Source: Croceibacterium_A sp035555595
GTDB lineage: Bacteria > Pseudomonadota > Alphaproteobacteria > Sphingomonadales > Sphingomonadaceae
Assembly (NCBI GenBank): GCA_035555595.1
Contig: DATMGK010000004.1
Span: 1-64,000 of the forward strand
Length of the DNA: 64,000 nt
Reading direction: 5' to 3'
In this document: one piece after another, positions 32,937 to 41,334 of the stretch
How positions within the stretch are numbered: the first letter of the stretch is position 1
How the letters are laid out: each line of letters begins with the position of its first letter
Position numbers and translations under genes: made by a program
Notes under the pieces: model-generated
What the model was told of the DNA's origin: nothing
What the model saw: the letters and a program-made list of their open reading frames with translations, nothing else
Database searches by the model: none

Positions 32937-34133
32937 ATGGCCGAAGACTCAGCAAGCGCCGAGCGGTTCTGTGACCCGCCGCCATTCTCGGTCGAGGCGC
33001 AGGGGCATCTGCTGTCGTTCCAGCCCGGCGGGCCAGAGCGTATGGCCGCGCTGCTGGCCATGATTGATGGCGCGCAGGAACGGATCAAGCTCGCCTTCTA
33101 CATCTTCGCCACCGATCAGAGCGCCGCGCGCGTGCGTGATGCGCTGACCGCCGCGGCTAGGCGCGGGGTCGATGTGCGAATCATCCTTGATGGATTCGGT
33201 TCGGTCGCCGACCATCGCTTCTTCGCGCCGACGATAGAGGCGGGCGCATCCTATTGCCGCTTCATGCCGCGGTTCACGCGCCGGTATCTGATCCGCAATC
33301 ACCAGAAGCTGGTGGTGGCGGATGGCAAAGTGGCCATGCTGGGCGGCTTCAATGTGGAGGATAGCTATTTCGCGCCGCCGCATGAAACCGGCTGGTCCGA
33401 CCTTGGATTCACGGTGGAAGGTCCGGTTGTCGAACGGATCGAGACGTGGTTCGATGCGCTGGAGAACTGGGCCACCGACCCGCGCAGCCAGTTCCGCGCG
33501 ATCCGGCATATGGCGCAACACTGGGACGGCGGGCGCCCGCCGGTGGAACTGTTGATCGGCGGCCCGGCCATGAAGCTGTCGAACTGGGCGCGCAACGTCA
33601 GCGATGATCTGGTCGAAGGCAGTCGGCTGGACATGGTCATGGGCTATTTCTCGCCTCCGCCCCAATTGCAGAGCCGGCTGCATGCGATCGCCCGACATGG
33701 TGAGGCGCGTTTCCTGTTTCCGGCGCGCTCAGACCACCGCGTGCCGCGCCTCGCCGCTCGCGCGCTCTACCGCAAGCTGTTGCGCGCGCGGGCGCGCATC
33801 TGGGAATTCACGCCGTGCCGCCTGCATACCAAGCTGATCGTGCTGGATGACGCGGTCTATCTCGGCAGCGCCAATTTCGACATGCGCAGCCTCTATCTGA
33901 ATCTCGAAATCGTGCTGAAGATAGAGGACGCGGCGCTGGCCGATCGCATGCGCGAATTCGTGGACTGGTATCTGCGCGCCTCGCTGGAAGTAACGCCGCA
34001 GGTGCAGAAAGCACGGGCGACGCTGTGGAACCGGCTGCGCTGGCGGGTGAGCTGGTTTCTGGTGGCCGTGCTGGATTACACCGTAAACCGGCGACTTAAT
34101 CTCGAAGACGATGGGGCCGAGACTACCGCTTAA
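32937..34133 (+). CDS. Phospholipase D / cardiolipin synthase-like protein
   Basis: This is a 398-residue protein with two HKD active-site motifs: HQKLVVADGKVAMLGG (about residues 122-137) and HTKLIVLDDAVYLGS (about 297-311), each followed by the conserved N/D at GGFN and GSANFD. Two-HKD proteins of this size include bacterial cardiolipin synthases (ClsB-type, transferring phosphatidyl groups) and phospholipase D. A C-terminal amphipathic or hydrophobic helix (WRVSWFLVAVLDYTV) may associate with the membrane. ATG at 32937 follows AGGAA. It starts divergently from rpoZ and its stop overlaps the dnaB stop convergently by 4 nt. Confidence 0.88.
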   Translation: MAEDSASAERFCDPPPFSVEAQGHLLSFQPGGPERMAALLAMIDGAQERIKLAFYIFATDQSAARVRDALTAAARRGVDVRIILDGFGSVADHRFFAPTIEAGASYCRFMPRFTRRYLIRNHQKLVVADGKVAMLGGFNVEDSYFAPPHETGWSDLGFTVEGPVVERIETWFDALENWATDPRSQFRAIRHMAQHWDGGRPPVELLIGGPAMKLSNWARNVSDDLVEGSRLDMVMGYFSPPPQLQSRLHAIARHGEARFLFPARSDHRVPRLAARALYRKLLRARARIWEFTPCRLHTKLIVLDDAVYLGSANFDMRSLYLNLEIVLKIEDAALADRMREFVDWYLRASLEVTPQVQKARATLWNRLRWRVSWFLVAVLDYTVNRRLNLEDDGAETTA

Positions 34134-35653
34134 TCGTCGAAATCGCCGCCCGGATATTCGCCATCGGCCAGATCGCTAAAGCGGGTGATCTTCGCTTCGA
34201 ACTTCATCCGCACCTTGCCGGTGGAGCCGTGTCGCTGCTTGGCCACAATCAGTTCGGCCAGGCCGTAAACGCGCTCCATTTCCTGGAACCAAGTATCGTG
34301 CGCGATCTTGGTTTTTTCATCATCGGTTTCGATCGGGCGCTTGGGTTCTCGCGAGGCGATGTAATAGTCCTCGCGGAACACGAACCACACCATGTCCGCG
34401 TCCTGTTCGATAGAACCCGATTCGCGCAGGTCGGACAGCATCGGCCGCTTGTCATCGCGCTGTTCCACCGCGCGGCTCAGCTGCGACAGCGCGATCACCG
34501 GCAGTTGCAGTTCCTTCGCTAGTGTCTTCAGACCGCGACTTATCTCGGAGATTTCGTTGACGCGGTTGTCCTGCGCGCGACCGCTGCCCTGCAACAGCTG
34601 CAGGTAATCGACCACGATCAGGCCGATATTGTGCCTGCGTTTCAGCCGCCGGGCCCGGGTGCGCAGCGCGCCGATCGTCAGGGCCGGGGTATCGTCGATA
34701 TAAAGCGGCAGTTCCGCAAGCCGCTGGCTGGCGTAGCTGAGCTGCTGGAAATCATCACGCCCAATCTTGCCCATGCGCAGAGCTTCGCTGGAAATCCCCG
34801 CCTGCTCGGCCAGGATGCGCGTGGCAAGCTGGTCGCTCGACATTTCTAGGCTGAAGAACGCTACCGCCGCGCCGACTGATTTTTCGATCCCGTCACGCTG
34901 ATCGCGCAACAGGCGGTCGGCGCAGTTGAAGGCGATATTGGTGGCGAGTGAGGTCTTTCCCATGCCCGGTCGCCCAGCGAGGATGATAAGGTCGGAATCG
35001 TGCAGACCGCCGACTTTCTCGTTCAGGGAAGTGAGGCCCGTAGTCTTGCCGGAAACATGGCCGCCGGAATTAATCGCCGTTTCAATCAGCGACAGCGCCT
35101 TGTGCGTGGCCCCGCGAAAGCTTTCCGCCTCTGACGTGCCGGCCGCACCTTCCGCCACACGATAAAGTGAGGCTTCCGCCTGCTCGATCTGCCTCAGTGG
35201 CTCGACCTCTTCCGACGTGTCCAGCGCGCCTTCGACCAGTTCGCGGCCTACGCTGACCAGTTCCCGCAACAGCGCCAGATCGTAAATCTGCTGCGCCAGC
35301 TCGCGGGGGGCCAGCAGGCCCTGTCCATCGGCGGTCAGCCGCGCGAGATATCCGGTGCCGCCCAGTTCCGTCATGGCCGGATCGGTTTCGAAATAAGGTT
35401 TCAGAGTGACCGGAGTGACGACCATCTGCCTGTCGAGCAGCATGGACACACGTTCGAAGATTCGCGCGTGGAGCGGCTCGAAAAAATGTTCCGGCCGGAT
35501 CGGCACTGGCAGTTCTTCCAGCAGCCGGTTGTCGATCAGCACCGCGCCCAGGAATGCAGCCTCTGCCTCCAGATTCGCAGGCAGCGCACGGCCTACGGGG
35601 CCGGCATCAGCGGCGGCGTCACGGGTAGGGCGGTCTGCAATCTGGGTGGCCAT
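34130..35653 (-). CDS. dnaB: Replicative DNA helicase
   Basis: This 507-residue protein is the hexameric helicase that unwinds DNA at the replication fork. An N-terminal DnaB domain starts near LPANLEAEAAFLGAVLIDN. The RecA-like core carries Walker A GRPGMGKTSLA (about residues 218-228), Walker B GLIVVDYLQLLQG, and the later ALSQLSRAVEQRDDKRP and SIEQDADMVWFV segments. The chosen ATG at 35653 has an AGGGG Shine-Dalgarno; the longer upstream frame adds 27 unlikely residues. No intein is visible. Confidence 0.98.
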   Translation of the reverse strand: MATQIADRPTRDAAADAGPVGRALPANLEAEAAFLGAVLIDNRLLEELPVPIRPEHFFEPLHARIFERVSMLLDRQMVVTPVTLKPYFETDPAMTELGGTGYLARLTADGQGLLAPRELAQQIYDLALLRELVSVGRELVEGALDTSEEVEPLRQIEQAEASLYRVAEGAAGTSEAESFRGATHKALSLIETAINSGGHVSGKTTGLTSLNEKVGGLHDSDLIILAGRPGMGKTSLATNIAFNCADRLLRDQRDGIEKSVGAAVAFFSLEMSSDQLATRILAEQAGISSEALRMGKIGRDDFQQLSYASQRLAELPLYIDDTPALTIGALRTRARRLKRRHNIGLIVVDYLQLLQGSGRAQDNRVNEISEISRGLKTLAKELQLPVIALSQLSRAVEQRDDKRPMLSDLRESGSIEQDADMVWFVFREDYYIASREPKRPIETDDEKTKIAHDTWFQEMERVYGLAELIVAKQRHGSTGKVRMKFEAKITRFSDLADGEYPGGDFDD

Positions 35654-35799
35654 CGGCCCCTGATGCGCCTGCGGGACTCCGGCGGCAAGTGGCAGGTAGG
35701 TGTCGATGCCTGTGGATTGCGGGCACAAGCACAAGGCTTTCGGATGGACGGAAATCTTCCGTGCTTGCCCCGGGCATGCCGCATCTGCGAAGAACGTGC

Positions 35800-36282
35800 A
35801 TGGCCGATAACCGCATCTCCGACCTGATGCTCGACGAAGCGACGCTGCTCCGCCGCAGTCCGGAGGTTGAGCGTGAACGGGAAGTTGCCTTGCGCGATCT
35901 GGCGCATGAAAGCTGCTTTACCCCGCTGCGAGCCATTGCGCGCGGGCATAACGGGCCGTGGTCGCTGCGGATGGCGGTAGACGATGGGCGGCTGGCTATC
36001 ACCATCGGCGATGGGCAGGGGCAATCGGCGGAAACGCTCGGCCTCGGCCTCGCGCGGTTCCGCCGGGTGGTGCGTGAATACTTCGCGATCTGCGATTCGT
36101 ACTACAAGGCGCTGCGCAAGGCCTCGCCGCGAGAGATCGAGACGGTCGATATGGCCCGCCGCGCGATTCACGACCGGGGCACGCGCCAGTTGCTTGAGGC
36201 GCTGGAGGGTAAAGCCGAAACCGATTTCGATACGGCGCGGCGGCTCTTTACGCTTATCTGCGTGCTCCATATCAGGGCCTGA
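35800..36282 (+). CDS. UPF0262 family protein
   Basis: This 160-residue cytoplasmic protein matches the alphaproteobacterial UPF0262 pattern in length and in its core: MADNRISDLMLDE start, VEREREVALRDLAHESCFTP, then FRRVVREYFAICDSYYKALR and ETVDMARRAIHDRGTRQLLEAL. No function is established. It is divergent from dnaB with about 146 bp between starts, and is followed 18 nt later by the GH25-like gene. Confidence 0.85.
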   Translation: MADNRISDLMLDEATLLRRSPEVEREREVALRDLAHESCFTPLRAIARGHNGPWSLRMAVDDGRLAITIGDGQGQSAETLGLGLARFRRVVREYFAICDSYYKALRKASPREIETVDMARRAIHDRGTRQLLEALEGKAETDFDTARRLFTLICVLHIRA

Positions 36283-36300
36283 CGGAGGCTTCTGAATCGG

Positions 36301-36999
36301 ATGGGTAGGAAACGCGCCTTTTCCTGGCGCTTGCGCTTTGGCGCGCTTGTATTGTTGCTGGCTCTGGCTGGCGGGGCATGGCTGTGGTGGCAGGGCCGCC
36401 ACTGGGCGCCCCCGCGCGATGCTTTCCCCGTTCAGGGCGTGCTGATCGGCGCCGCGGATGGCGATGTGGACCTCACGGCGTTGCGCGCGGTCGGTGCGGA
36501 CTTCGCTTATCTTGAGGCGAGTCGTGGCGCTTCCGGGCGCGACCCTTCCTTTGCCGCCAATCTGGAACAGGCGCGGGCGAGCGGTCTGCCTTTCGGCGTG
36601 GTCCACATCTATGACCCCTGCGTTCCGGCGGAACGGCAGGCGGCCAACTTCGTTACCATCGTGCCGCGCGCCGCCAGCCCGCTGCCCCCCGCGATCGCGC
36701 TGGAAAAGCCCGCGCACGATTGCGCCGATCCGGCGGCAGAGGCTGCGGTGGAAAGTGAACTGACCACTTTCGTCAACCAGATCGAAGGGCATGCAGGACA
36801 ACCGGCCGTGCTCAAGCTCGCGCGCGGGTTTGAGGAACGTTACCACATTGCCTCGCGGCTGGATCGCAACCTGTGGCTGGAACGGGACTGGTTCCAGCCT
36901 GATTATGCCGGTCGTCCGTGGACTTTGTGGACCGCCAATTCTTCATTGGCGACACAGGCCGGTAACATGCCCGTGCGCTGGGTAGCGGTGCAGCCCTGA
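36301..36999 (+). CDS. Degenerate GH25 lysozyme-like membrane-anchored protein
   Basis: This 232-residue protein has an N-terminal signal anchor (about residues 12-31) and a domain that follows the GH25 (Chalaropsis-type lysozyme) layout: VGADFAYLEASRG, DPSFAANLEQARASGLPFGVVH and RQAANFVTIVP. The strand that normally reads GxDxS reads GVLIG here, and the usual DxE reads ALE, so the first catalytic Asp is missing and only one acidic residue is kept. It is therefore probably not a classic muramidase, perhaps a binding or structural relative. It lies between UPF0262 and tatA, all on the plus strand. Confidence 0.65.
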   Translation: MGRKRAFSWRLRFGALVLLLALAGGAWLWWQGRHWAPPRDAFPVQGVLIGAADGDVDLTALRAVGADFAYLEASRGASGRDPSFAANLEQARASGLPFGVVHIYDPCVPAERQAANFVTIVPRAASPLPPAIALEKPAHDCADPAAEAAVESELTTFVNQIEGHAGQPAVLKLARGFEERYHIASRLDRNLWLERDWFQPDYAGRPWTLWTANSSLATQAGNMPVRWVAVQP

Positions 37000-37106
37000 G
37001 CGCGGCTTGCGAATCGGGCACTGCGCGGCAAGTTCCACAGCCGTACAGGTCCGTTCCCCTCGCGCCGTGGCAATGCTAGACTGGCGTAAACGGAGGTTGT
37101 TTTACA

Positions 37107-37376
37107 ATGGGTGGTTTCTCGCTCTGGCACTGGATCATCGTCGCCCTTGTGGTGCTGGTCCTGTTCGGCCGTGGCCGCATTTCCGAAGTCATGGGCGATT
37201 TCGGCAAGGGTATCAGCAGCTTCAAGAAAGGCATGTCGGAGGCGGAAAAGGACGTCGACATAAAGCCCGCGAAGCAGATTCAGGCGCAGCAGGCGGCTGC
37301 TCCGGGTGAAGGCCCCGCGGCACCCGCCCGCACTCCTGAAGAGGAAACTGCCGCGCAGCGCGATCCGGGCGGTTGA
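37107..37376 (+). CDS. tatA: Sec-independent translocase component TatA
   Basis: This 89-residue protein has the TatA/TatE build: one N-terminal transmembrane helix (WHWIIVALVVLVLFGRGRISEVMG includes the FGRG hinge), an amphipathic helix (FGKGISSFKKGMSEAEKDV) and a polar tail rich in Ala, Gln and Pro. TatA multimers form the pathway for folded twin-arginine substrates. GGAGG lies about 10 nt upstream of the ATG. tatB and tatC are not adjacent; the next gene is a YnfA-type protein 37 nt on, so tatA stands alone here. Confidence 0.93.
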   Translation: MGGFSLWHWIIVALVVLVLFGRGRISEVMGDFGKGISSFKKGMSEAEKDVDIKPAKQIQAQQAAAPGEGPAAPARTPEEETAAQRDPGG

Positions 37377-37413
37377 TCGTCATTCCGGGGCTGGACTTGG
37401 CACCGCGCGCGGG

Positions 37414-37737
37414 ATGACCGCGTTTGCCTATATCGGTGCGGCTCTGGCGGAGATTGCGGGCTGCTTTGCCTTCTGGGCGTGGCTGCGGCTGGACAAATCG
37501 CCGCTTTGGGTGGCGCCGGGCGTCGCGTCACTCTGTCTGTTCGCTTACCTGCTCACACTGGTGGACGCGGAACACGCCGGGCGTACTTATGCGGCCTATG
37601 GCGGCATCTACATCGCCTCCGCGCTCCTTTGGTTGTGGCTGGCGGAAGGGGCGAAGCCCGATCGCTGGGATCTGATCGGCGTGGCAATCTGCCTGGCGGG
37701 CGCGGCCATCATCCTCTGGGGGCCGCGCACCGCCTGA
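37414..37737 (+). CDS. YnfA-family small membrane protein
   Basis: This 107-residue protein has four transmembrane helices and the YnfA (UPF0060) pattern: ALAEIAGCFAFWAWLRLDKS, VAPGVASLCLFAYLLTL, a central AGRTYAAYGGIYIASALLWLWL and end WDLIGVAICLAGAAIILWGP. The family resembles the small multidrug-resistance transporters, but a transport substrate is not established. It starts 37 nt after tatA and is convergent with the aminotransferase gene, 6 nt away. Confidence 0.9.
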   Translation: MTAFAYIGAALAEIAGCFAFWAWLRLDKSPLWVAPGVASLCLFAYLLTLVDAEHAGRTYAAYGGIYIASALLWLWLAEGAKPDRWDLIGVAICLAGAAIILWGPRTA

Positions 37738-37743
37738 CAGTTG

Positions 37744-38871
37744 TTACAGCACCGCGTCAAACGCTTCGGCCAGGCGGCCGAGACTCGCCGGAACATCCTT
37801 CAGCTTGTCCAGACCGAACAGGCCCAGCCGGAAACTGCGATAGTCGGGCCCTTCGTCAACCATCAATGGCACGCCCGCAGCGATCTGCAGGCCCTGCACG
37901 GCGAATTTCTTGCCGTTCTGGATTTCGGGATCGTCAGTAAAACTGACCACCACACCCGGCGCCTGAAAACCTTCCGCCGCAACTGACTTCACACCGCGTT
38001 GTTCCAGCATCAGGCGCACGGCGCGGCCTTGTTCCCACTGTGCATCGCGCGCCTTGTCAAAACCAAAGGCTTTCGTTTCCAGCATCGCGGTGTGGAAAGC
38101 GCGCAGTGCATCGGTCGGCATGGTTGCGTGGTAGGCGTGCCCGCCGCCCAGATAGGCCTCCATGATCGCGTTCCATTTCAGCAGGTCCATCGCGAAGCTG
38201 GTCGATTGCGCCGCCTTTGCGCGTTCCAGCGCCGCTTCGTTGAGCATGACCAGACCGGCGGAGGGCGGGGCGGACCAGCCCTTCTGCGGGGCGGAAATCA
38301 GCACGTCCACGCCCGCTTCGCGCATGTCCACCCACACGCAGCCCGATGCGATGCAGTCCAGCACGAACAGGCCGCCCACTTCATGCACCGCGTCGGCCAC
38401 CGCGCGGATGTAATCGCCGGGCAGGATCATGCCCGATGCGGTTTCAACATGGGGCGCGAAGACGACGTCGGGCTGTTCGGCGCGGATCGCGGCGACCACG
38501 GTTTCGATCGGGGCGGGGGCAAACGGGGCCTGTGGCCCTTCGCCGGTGCGCTGCGCCTTCAGGACGATCTCCTGCGCCGGAATCGACCCTGCCTCGAAGA
38601 TCTGCGTCCAGCGATAGGAGAAGAAGCCGTTACGGATCACCATGGCCTTGCCGCCGGTAACGAGCTGCCGGGCGACCGATTCCATCGCGTATGTCCCGCC
38701 GCCCGGCACGATCACCGCGCGATCGGCCCCATAAACCTCGCACAGCGTGGCATGCATATCCCGCATCACCTGCTGGAACGTCACGCTCATGTGATTGAGC
38801 GACCGGTCGGTGAACACCACCGAATATTCGAGCAAGCCTTGGGGATCGATCTCTGGGTGCAGGGCGGGCAT
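37744..38871 (-). CDS. Class V aminotransferase (alanine-glyoxylate / serine-type)
   Basis: This 375-residue PLP enzyme shows the class V fold: GGGTYAMESVARQLV early, the Asp of the PLP pyridine in FVLDCIASGC (about residues 167-176), and the Schiff-base lysine in SAPQKGWSAPP (about residues 193-203). The closest description is alanine-glyoxylate or serine-pyruvate/glyoxylate aminotransferase; exact amino donor cannot be read. The C-terminal small domain (ESFRLGLFGLDKL-type) is complete. It is monocistronic as far as can be seen, convergent with the YnfA gene. Confidence 0.87.
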   Translation of the reverse strand: MPALHPEIDPQGLLEYSVVFTDRSLNHMSVTFQQVMRDMHATLCEVYGADRAVIVPGGGTYAMESVARQLVTGGKAMVIRNGFFSYRWTQIFEAGSIPAQEIVLKAQRTGEGPQAPFAPAPIETVVAAIRAEQPDVVFAPHVETASGMILPGDYIRAVADAVHEVGGLFVLDCIASGCVWVDMREAGVDVLISAPQKGWSAPPSAGLVMLNEAALERAKAAQSTSFAMDLLKWNAIMEAYLGGGHAYHATMPTDALRAFHTAMLETKAFGFDKARDAQWEQGRAVRLMLEQRGVKSVAAEGFQAPGVVVSFTDDPEIQNGKKFAVQGLQIAAGVPLMVDEGPDYRSFRLGLFGLDKLKDVPASLGRLAEAFDAVL

Positions 38872-39057
38872 GGCTATCTCCTCTCGATATCCCGATCGCC
38901 CCGAATGGCGCGCCAGTCAAACCTTCCATCCCGCACTGGCGAAATCCATACCGCCAGACACTGCGACAATCATCGCATTGTTCGGCGGGGATCGGGGCGG
39001 TAAGTTGGTGGGCAAGGCGCACCATTGGATGCGCTGGAGATTGGGAGGCATGCCATC

Positions 39058-39462
39058 ATGTTGAAGAAATTCGCATTCGCCGCGCTGGCCGCAGGCGCGT
39101 CGCTTTTACCCGCAGCGGCGCTGGCTGCCGGTTCGCCTGCTGTCGGGACGTGGAAGACCGTCGCTGAAACCCAGATGGGCAAGTTCGAAGCGACACTGAC
39201 GATCGCCGAGAAGGACGGCGGTTATACCGTGGACATGCAGGAAGCACCGATGACCGGTCCCGACGGGCAGGCGATGCCTGCCATGCAGGGCACGATCAGC
39301 GACGTTAAGGTCGACGGCGCGAACTTCTCGTTCAAGCGGTCGCTGGCGTTCGGCGATATGCCGGTGGAACTGGCCTACACCGGCTCCGTCGATGGCGACA
39401 CACTGAAGGCTGAAGTCGCGTCCCCGATGGGCGCCATCCCGGTAACGGGCACCCGTCAGTAA
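39058..39462 (+). CDS. Small secreted protein of unknown function
   Basis: This 134-residue protein has a good signal peptide (MLKKFAFAALAAGASLLPAA, cleavage near ALA-AG). The mature part is a beta-rich domain of about 110 residues, with WKTVAETQMGKFEATLTI, then ISDVKVDGANFSFKR, then VELAYTGSVDGDTLKAEV. This alternating pattern resembles small lipocalin-like beta barrels that annotators see under several DUF names; I cannot assign one. ATG at 39058 follows GGGAGG at 9 nt. It is followed by a hairpin and the convergent M14 gene. Confidence 0.7.
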   Translation: MLKKFAFAALAAGASLLPAAALAAGSPAVGTWKTVAETQMGKFEATLTIAEKDGGYTVDMQEAPMTGPDGQAMPAMQGTISDVKVDGANFSFKRSLAFGDMPVELAYTGSVDGDTLKAEVASPMGAIPVTGTRQ

Positions 39463-39471
39463 AAGAAATTC

Positions 39472-39505
39472 CGCCGGCTTCTGCCCTTTTGGGGTGAGGC
39501 CGGCG
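39472..39505. terminator. Hairpin between convergent genes
   Basis: CGCCGGC (39472-39478) pairs with GCCGGCG (39499-39505). The loop holds a nested CCC-TTTT-GGG stem. It lies between the ends of the small secreted protein gene and the M14 gene, with no T-run, so a bidirectional terminator is likely but not certain. Confidence 0.45.
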
Positions 39506-39512
39506 ATATCCC

Positions 39513-40649
39513 TTAGGCCTCCAGCCACTCCGTCAGACTGGCGAGGCAATCGCGGGCCAGTAGCTTGCTGCGTTCCGGGCTCCAGCCCTGATCGGGATCG
39601 GGCAGGTCGTCATTGTCCTTGAACGGCATTTCCAGTGTCATCGCGCAGGCGCCGAAGCGTTCGGCGATCTGGTTGGTGCTCATGGTCAGGTTCGCCCGGC
39701 CGGGCGCTGCCTGCGGATAGCCTTTGGCGGTCTGGAAATCCGCGCTGCGCCGGTCCAGGATCGCGCGATAGCGATAGAACTGTTCGCCCAGTTCATCGCG
39801 CCATGACGGGATGCCCTCGTATCCGGCGAGGAAGTTGGCCGGGATCGCCTCGTCCCCATGCACATCCATCGCGAAGCGCACGCCCGTCCGGTCCATCGCG
39901 TTGCGGATCGCCAGAACTTCTGGTGATCGGGCCGCGCTCGGCTCGTGCCATTCGCGATTCAGGTTCACGCCGACGGCATTGGTCCGCAGATGTCCGCGCA
40001 CCGACCCATCGGGATTGCAGTTGGGCACCAGGTGCAGTCGGCATTTCTGGCGCAACAGCCGTGCGACGGGATCGGCCGGATCGCACAGCACTTCCAGCGC
40101 GCCTTCCATCCACCATTCGGCCATGCTTTCACCGGGATGCTGGCGTGCGAACAGCCACACGGGCACTTCGCCTTCACCCATTTCGAGGCAGTCGATCGGC
40201 CGCCCGTCCACACTATGCCCAAGGCAGCGGTAAGAGACGCCTTCGCTCGCCGCCGCTTCGGACACCAGATCGTGATGCCGTTCCAGCGAATACGGCGCGA
40301 AGTAGGCGAACCACGCCAGATCGCTGGCAGGCGCATAACGGATGGTCAGCGTGCCGCCATCTTCGTTCGGGTCAAACGTGGTGTCGGTGCGGCCCCAGTA
40401 TCCGCGATCTTCCGACACGCAGGCGCGGTATCCGGTCCACCCGCCCGGATAGGCGGAGGCGTTGAGGTCCACGATCTTCAATTCCAGTTCCCGCCCGGCG
40501 GCGCCTGCCACGCGGAAATGGAACCACTGGAAGAATTCGGACATGTGGTCGCGAACGATCCGCAGCCGGGCCGCAGCGCCGTTTACGGACAGGATTTCGA
40601 TATTGCCGCTGTCGAATGCGGCGTCGATTGAAATGGCTGGGATGCTCAT
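39513..40649 (-). CDS. M14-family cytosolic carboxypeptidase-like protein
   Basis: This 378-residue zinc peptidase has an N-terminal beta domain (about residues 1-130) and an M14 domain. Motifs visible are HPGES (the HxxE zinc site, about residues 168-172), PNCNPDG, the arginine of GVNLNREW, the zinc-site AMDVHGDE and the catalytic glutamate in LEMPFKDN. The extra N-terminal domain is typical of the cytosolic carboxypeptidase (CCP / Agbl) subgroup of M14, including bacterial members. It overlaps the upstream lipoprotein gene by 4 nt. The peptide substrate is unknown. Confidence 0.87.
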   Translation of the reverse strand: MSIPAISIDAAFDSGNIEILSVNGAAARLRIVRDHMSEFFQWFHFRVAGAAGRELELKIVDLNASAYPGGWTGYRACVSEDRGYWGRTDTTFDPNEDGGTLTIRYAPASDLAWFAYFAPYSLERHHDLVSEAAASEGVSYRCLGHSVDGRPIDCLEMGEGEVPVWLFARQHPGESMAEWWMEGALEVLCDPADPVARLLRQKCRLHLVPNCNPDGSVRGHLRTNAVGVNLNREWHEPSAARSPEVLAIRNAMDRTGVRFAMDVHGDEAIPANFLAGYEGIPSWRDELGEQFYRYRAILDRRSADFQTAKGYPQAAPGRANLTMSTNQIAERFGACAMTLEMPFKDNDDLPDPDQGWSPERSKLLARDCLASLTEWLEA

Positions 40650-41248
40650 TCCACCTCGATAGTCTCTCCGGATCGACCGGGGAACCCGGCGAAAAGGGCG
40701 GCGGCAAGCTTGCTGGCAGCAGCGTTCCGGTCAGCGAAGTCGCTGTTGGTCGTGGCGCTGAAGCGTGCGCGCCCTTCCCATATCGCGTCCGCTTGGCCAG
40801 CCGGCACGATGGAAACCCGCAACTCGGTATCTATTTCCTCGGCCGATTTGTTGCCGCCCAGATTGATCCCCACACCCATGCCCACGCCAGAGCCAAAGGA
40901 TCCTGTCGAACCGCCAACGCCAACGCTCACCGGCGATCGTCCTTGGGTGGCGGGCCGCTCGGTCGAACGGCGGACCGTTACCAGTGCCTGCTGCTGTCCA
41001 CTGTCGCTCACCGTATAACCCTGCTTCGCCAGTTCTGTGGCTACGGCAGAACGGAAAGCCGAATAGTCCCACGAATCGGGCGTTTCTCCCGGTCCGGGTT
41101 TCACGGAAATCGTGCCGGAACCAAGCGTGGCCTGCGGGGCGGAGAAGCGGGTCACCTCTACCGGCGAGACGCGGGCGGGGGTGGCGCAGCCCGCCAGCAG
41201 GGCGGCGGGCACGAACACGGCGAACAGGGCGAGGGGTTTCATGATCAT
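40646..41248 (-). CDS. DUF4136-like lipoprotein
   Basis: This is a 200-residue lipoprotein with lipobox LAGC (Cys about residue 20). The mature domain reads like DUF4136, an OmpA-adjacent or orphan family: DYSAFRSAVATELAKQGY, LVTVRRS, glycine-rich middle with GVGMGVGINLGG, then LRVSIVPAGQADAIWEGRA. Two starts fit, ATG 41248 or 41242. Its stop overlaps the M14 start (ATGA), so the two are likely co-translated and this one is upstream. Confidence 0.78.
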   Translation of the reverse strand: MIMKPLALFAVFVPAALLAGCATPARVSPVEVTRFSAPQATLGSGTISVKPGPGETPDSWDYSAFRSAVATELAKQGYTVSDSGQQQALVTVRRSTERPATQGRSPVSVGVGGSTGSFGSGVGMGVGINLGGNKSAEEIDTELRVSIVPAGQADAIWEGRARFSATTNSDFADRNAAASKLAAALFAGFPGRSGETIEVE

Positions 41249-41334
41249 CAAACGCACTGATAGCACGACGGTTGCCGGGGTTTATCCGCAAAAGACATTG
41301 CGTGGTCCGTCGCCTCATCTTAGCGCAGCGATCT

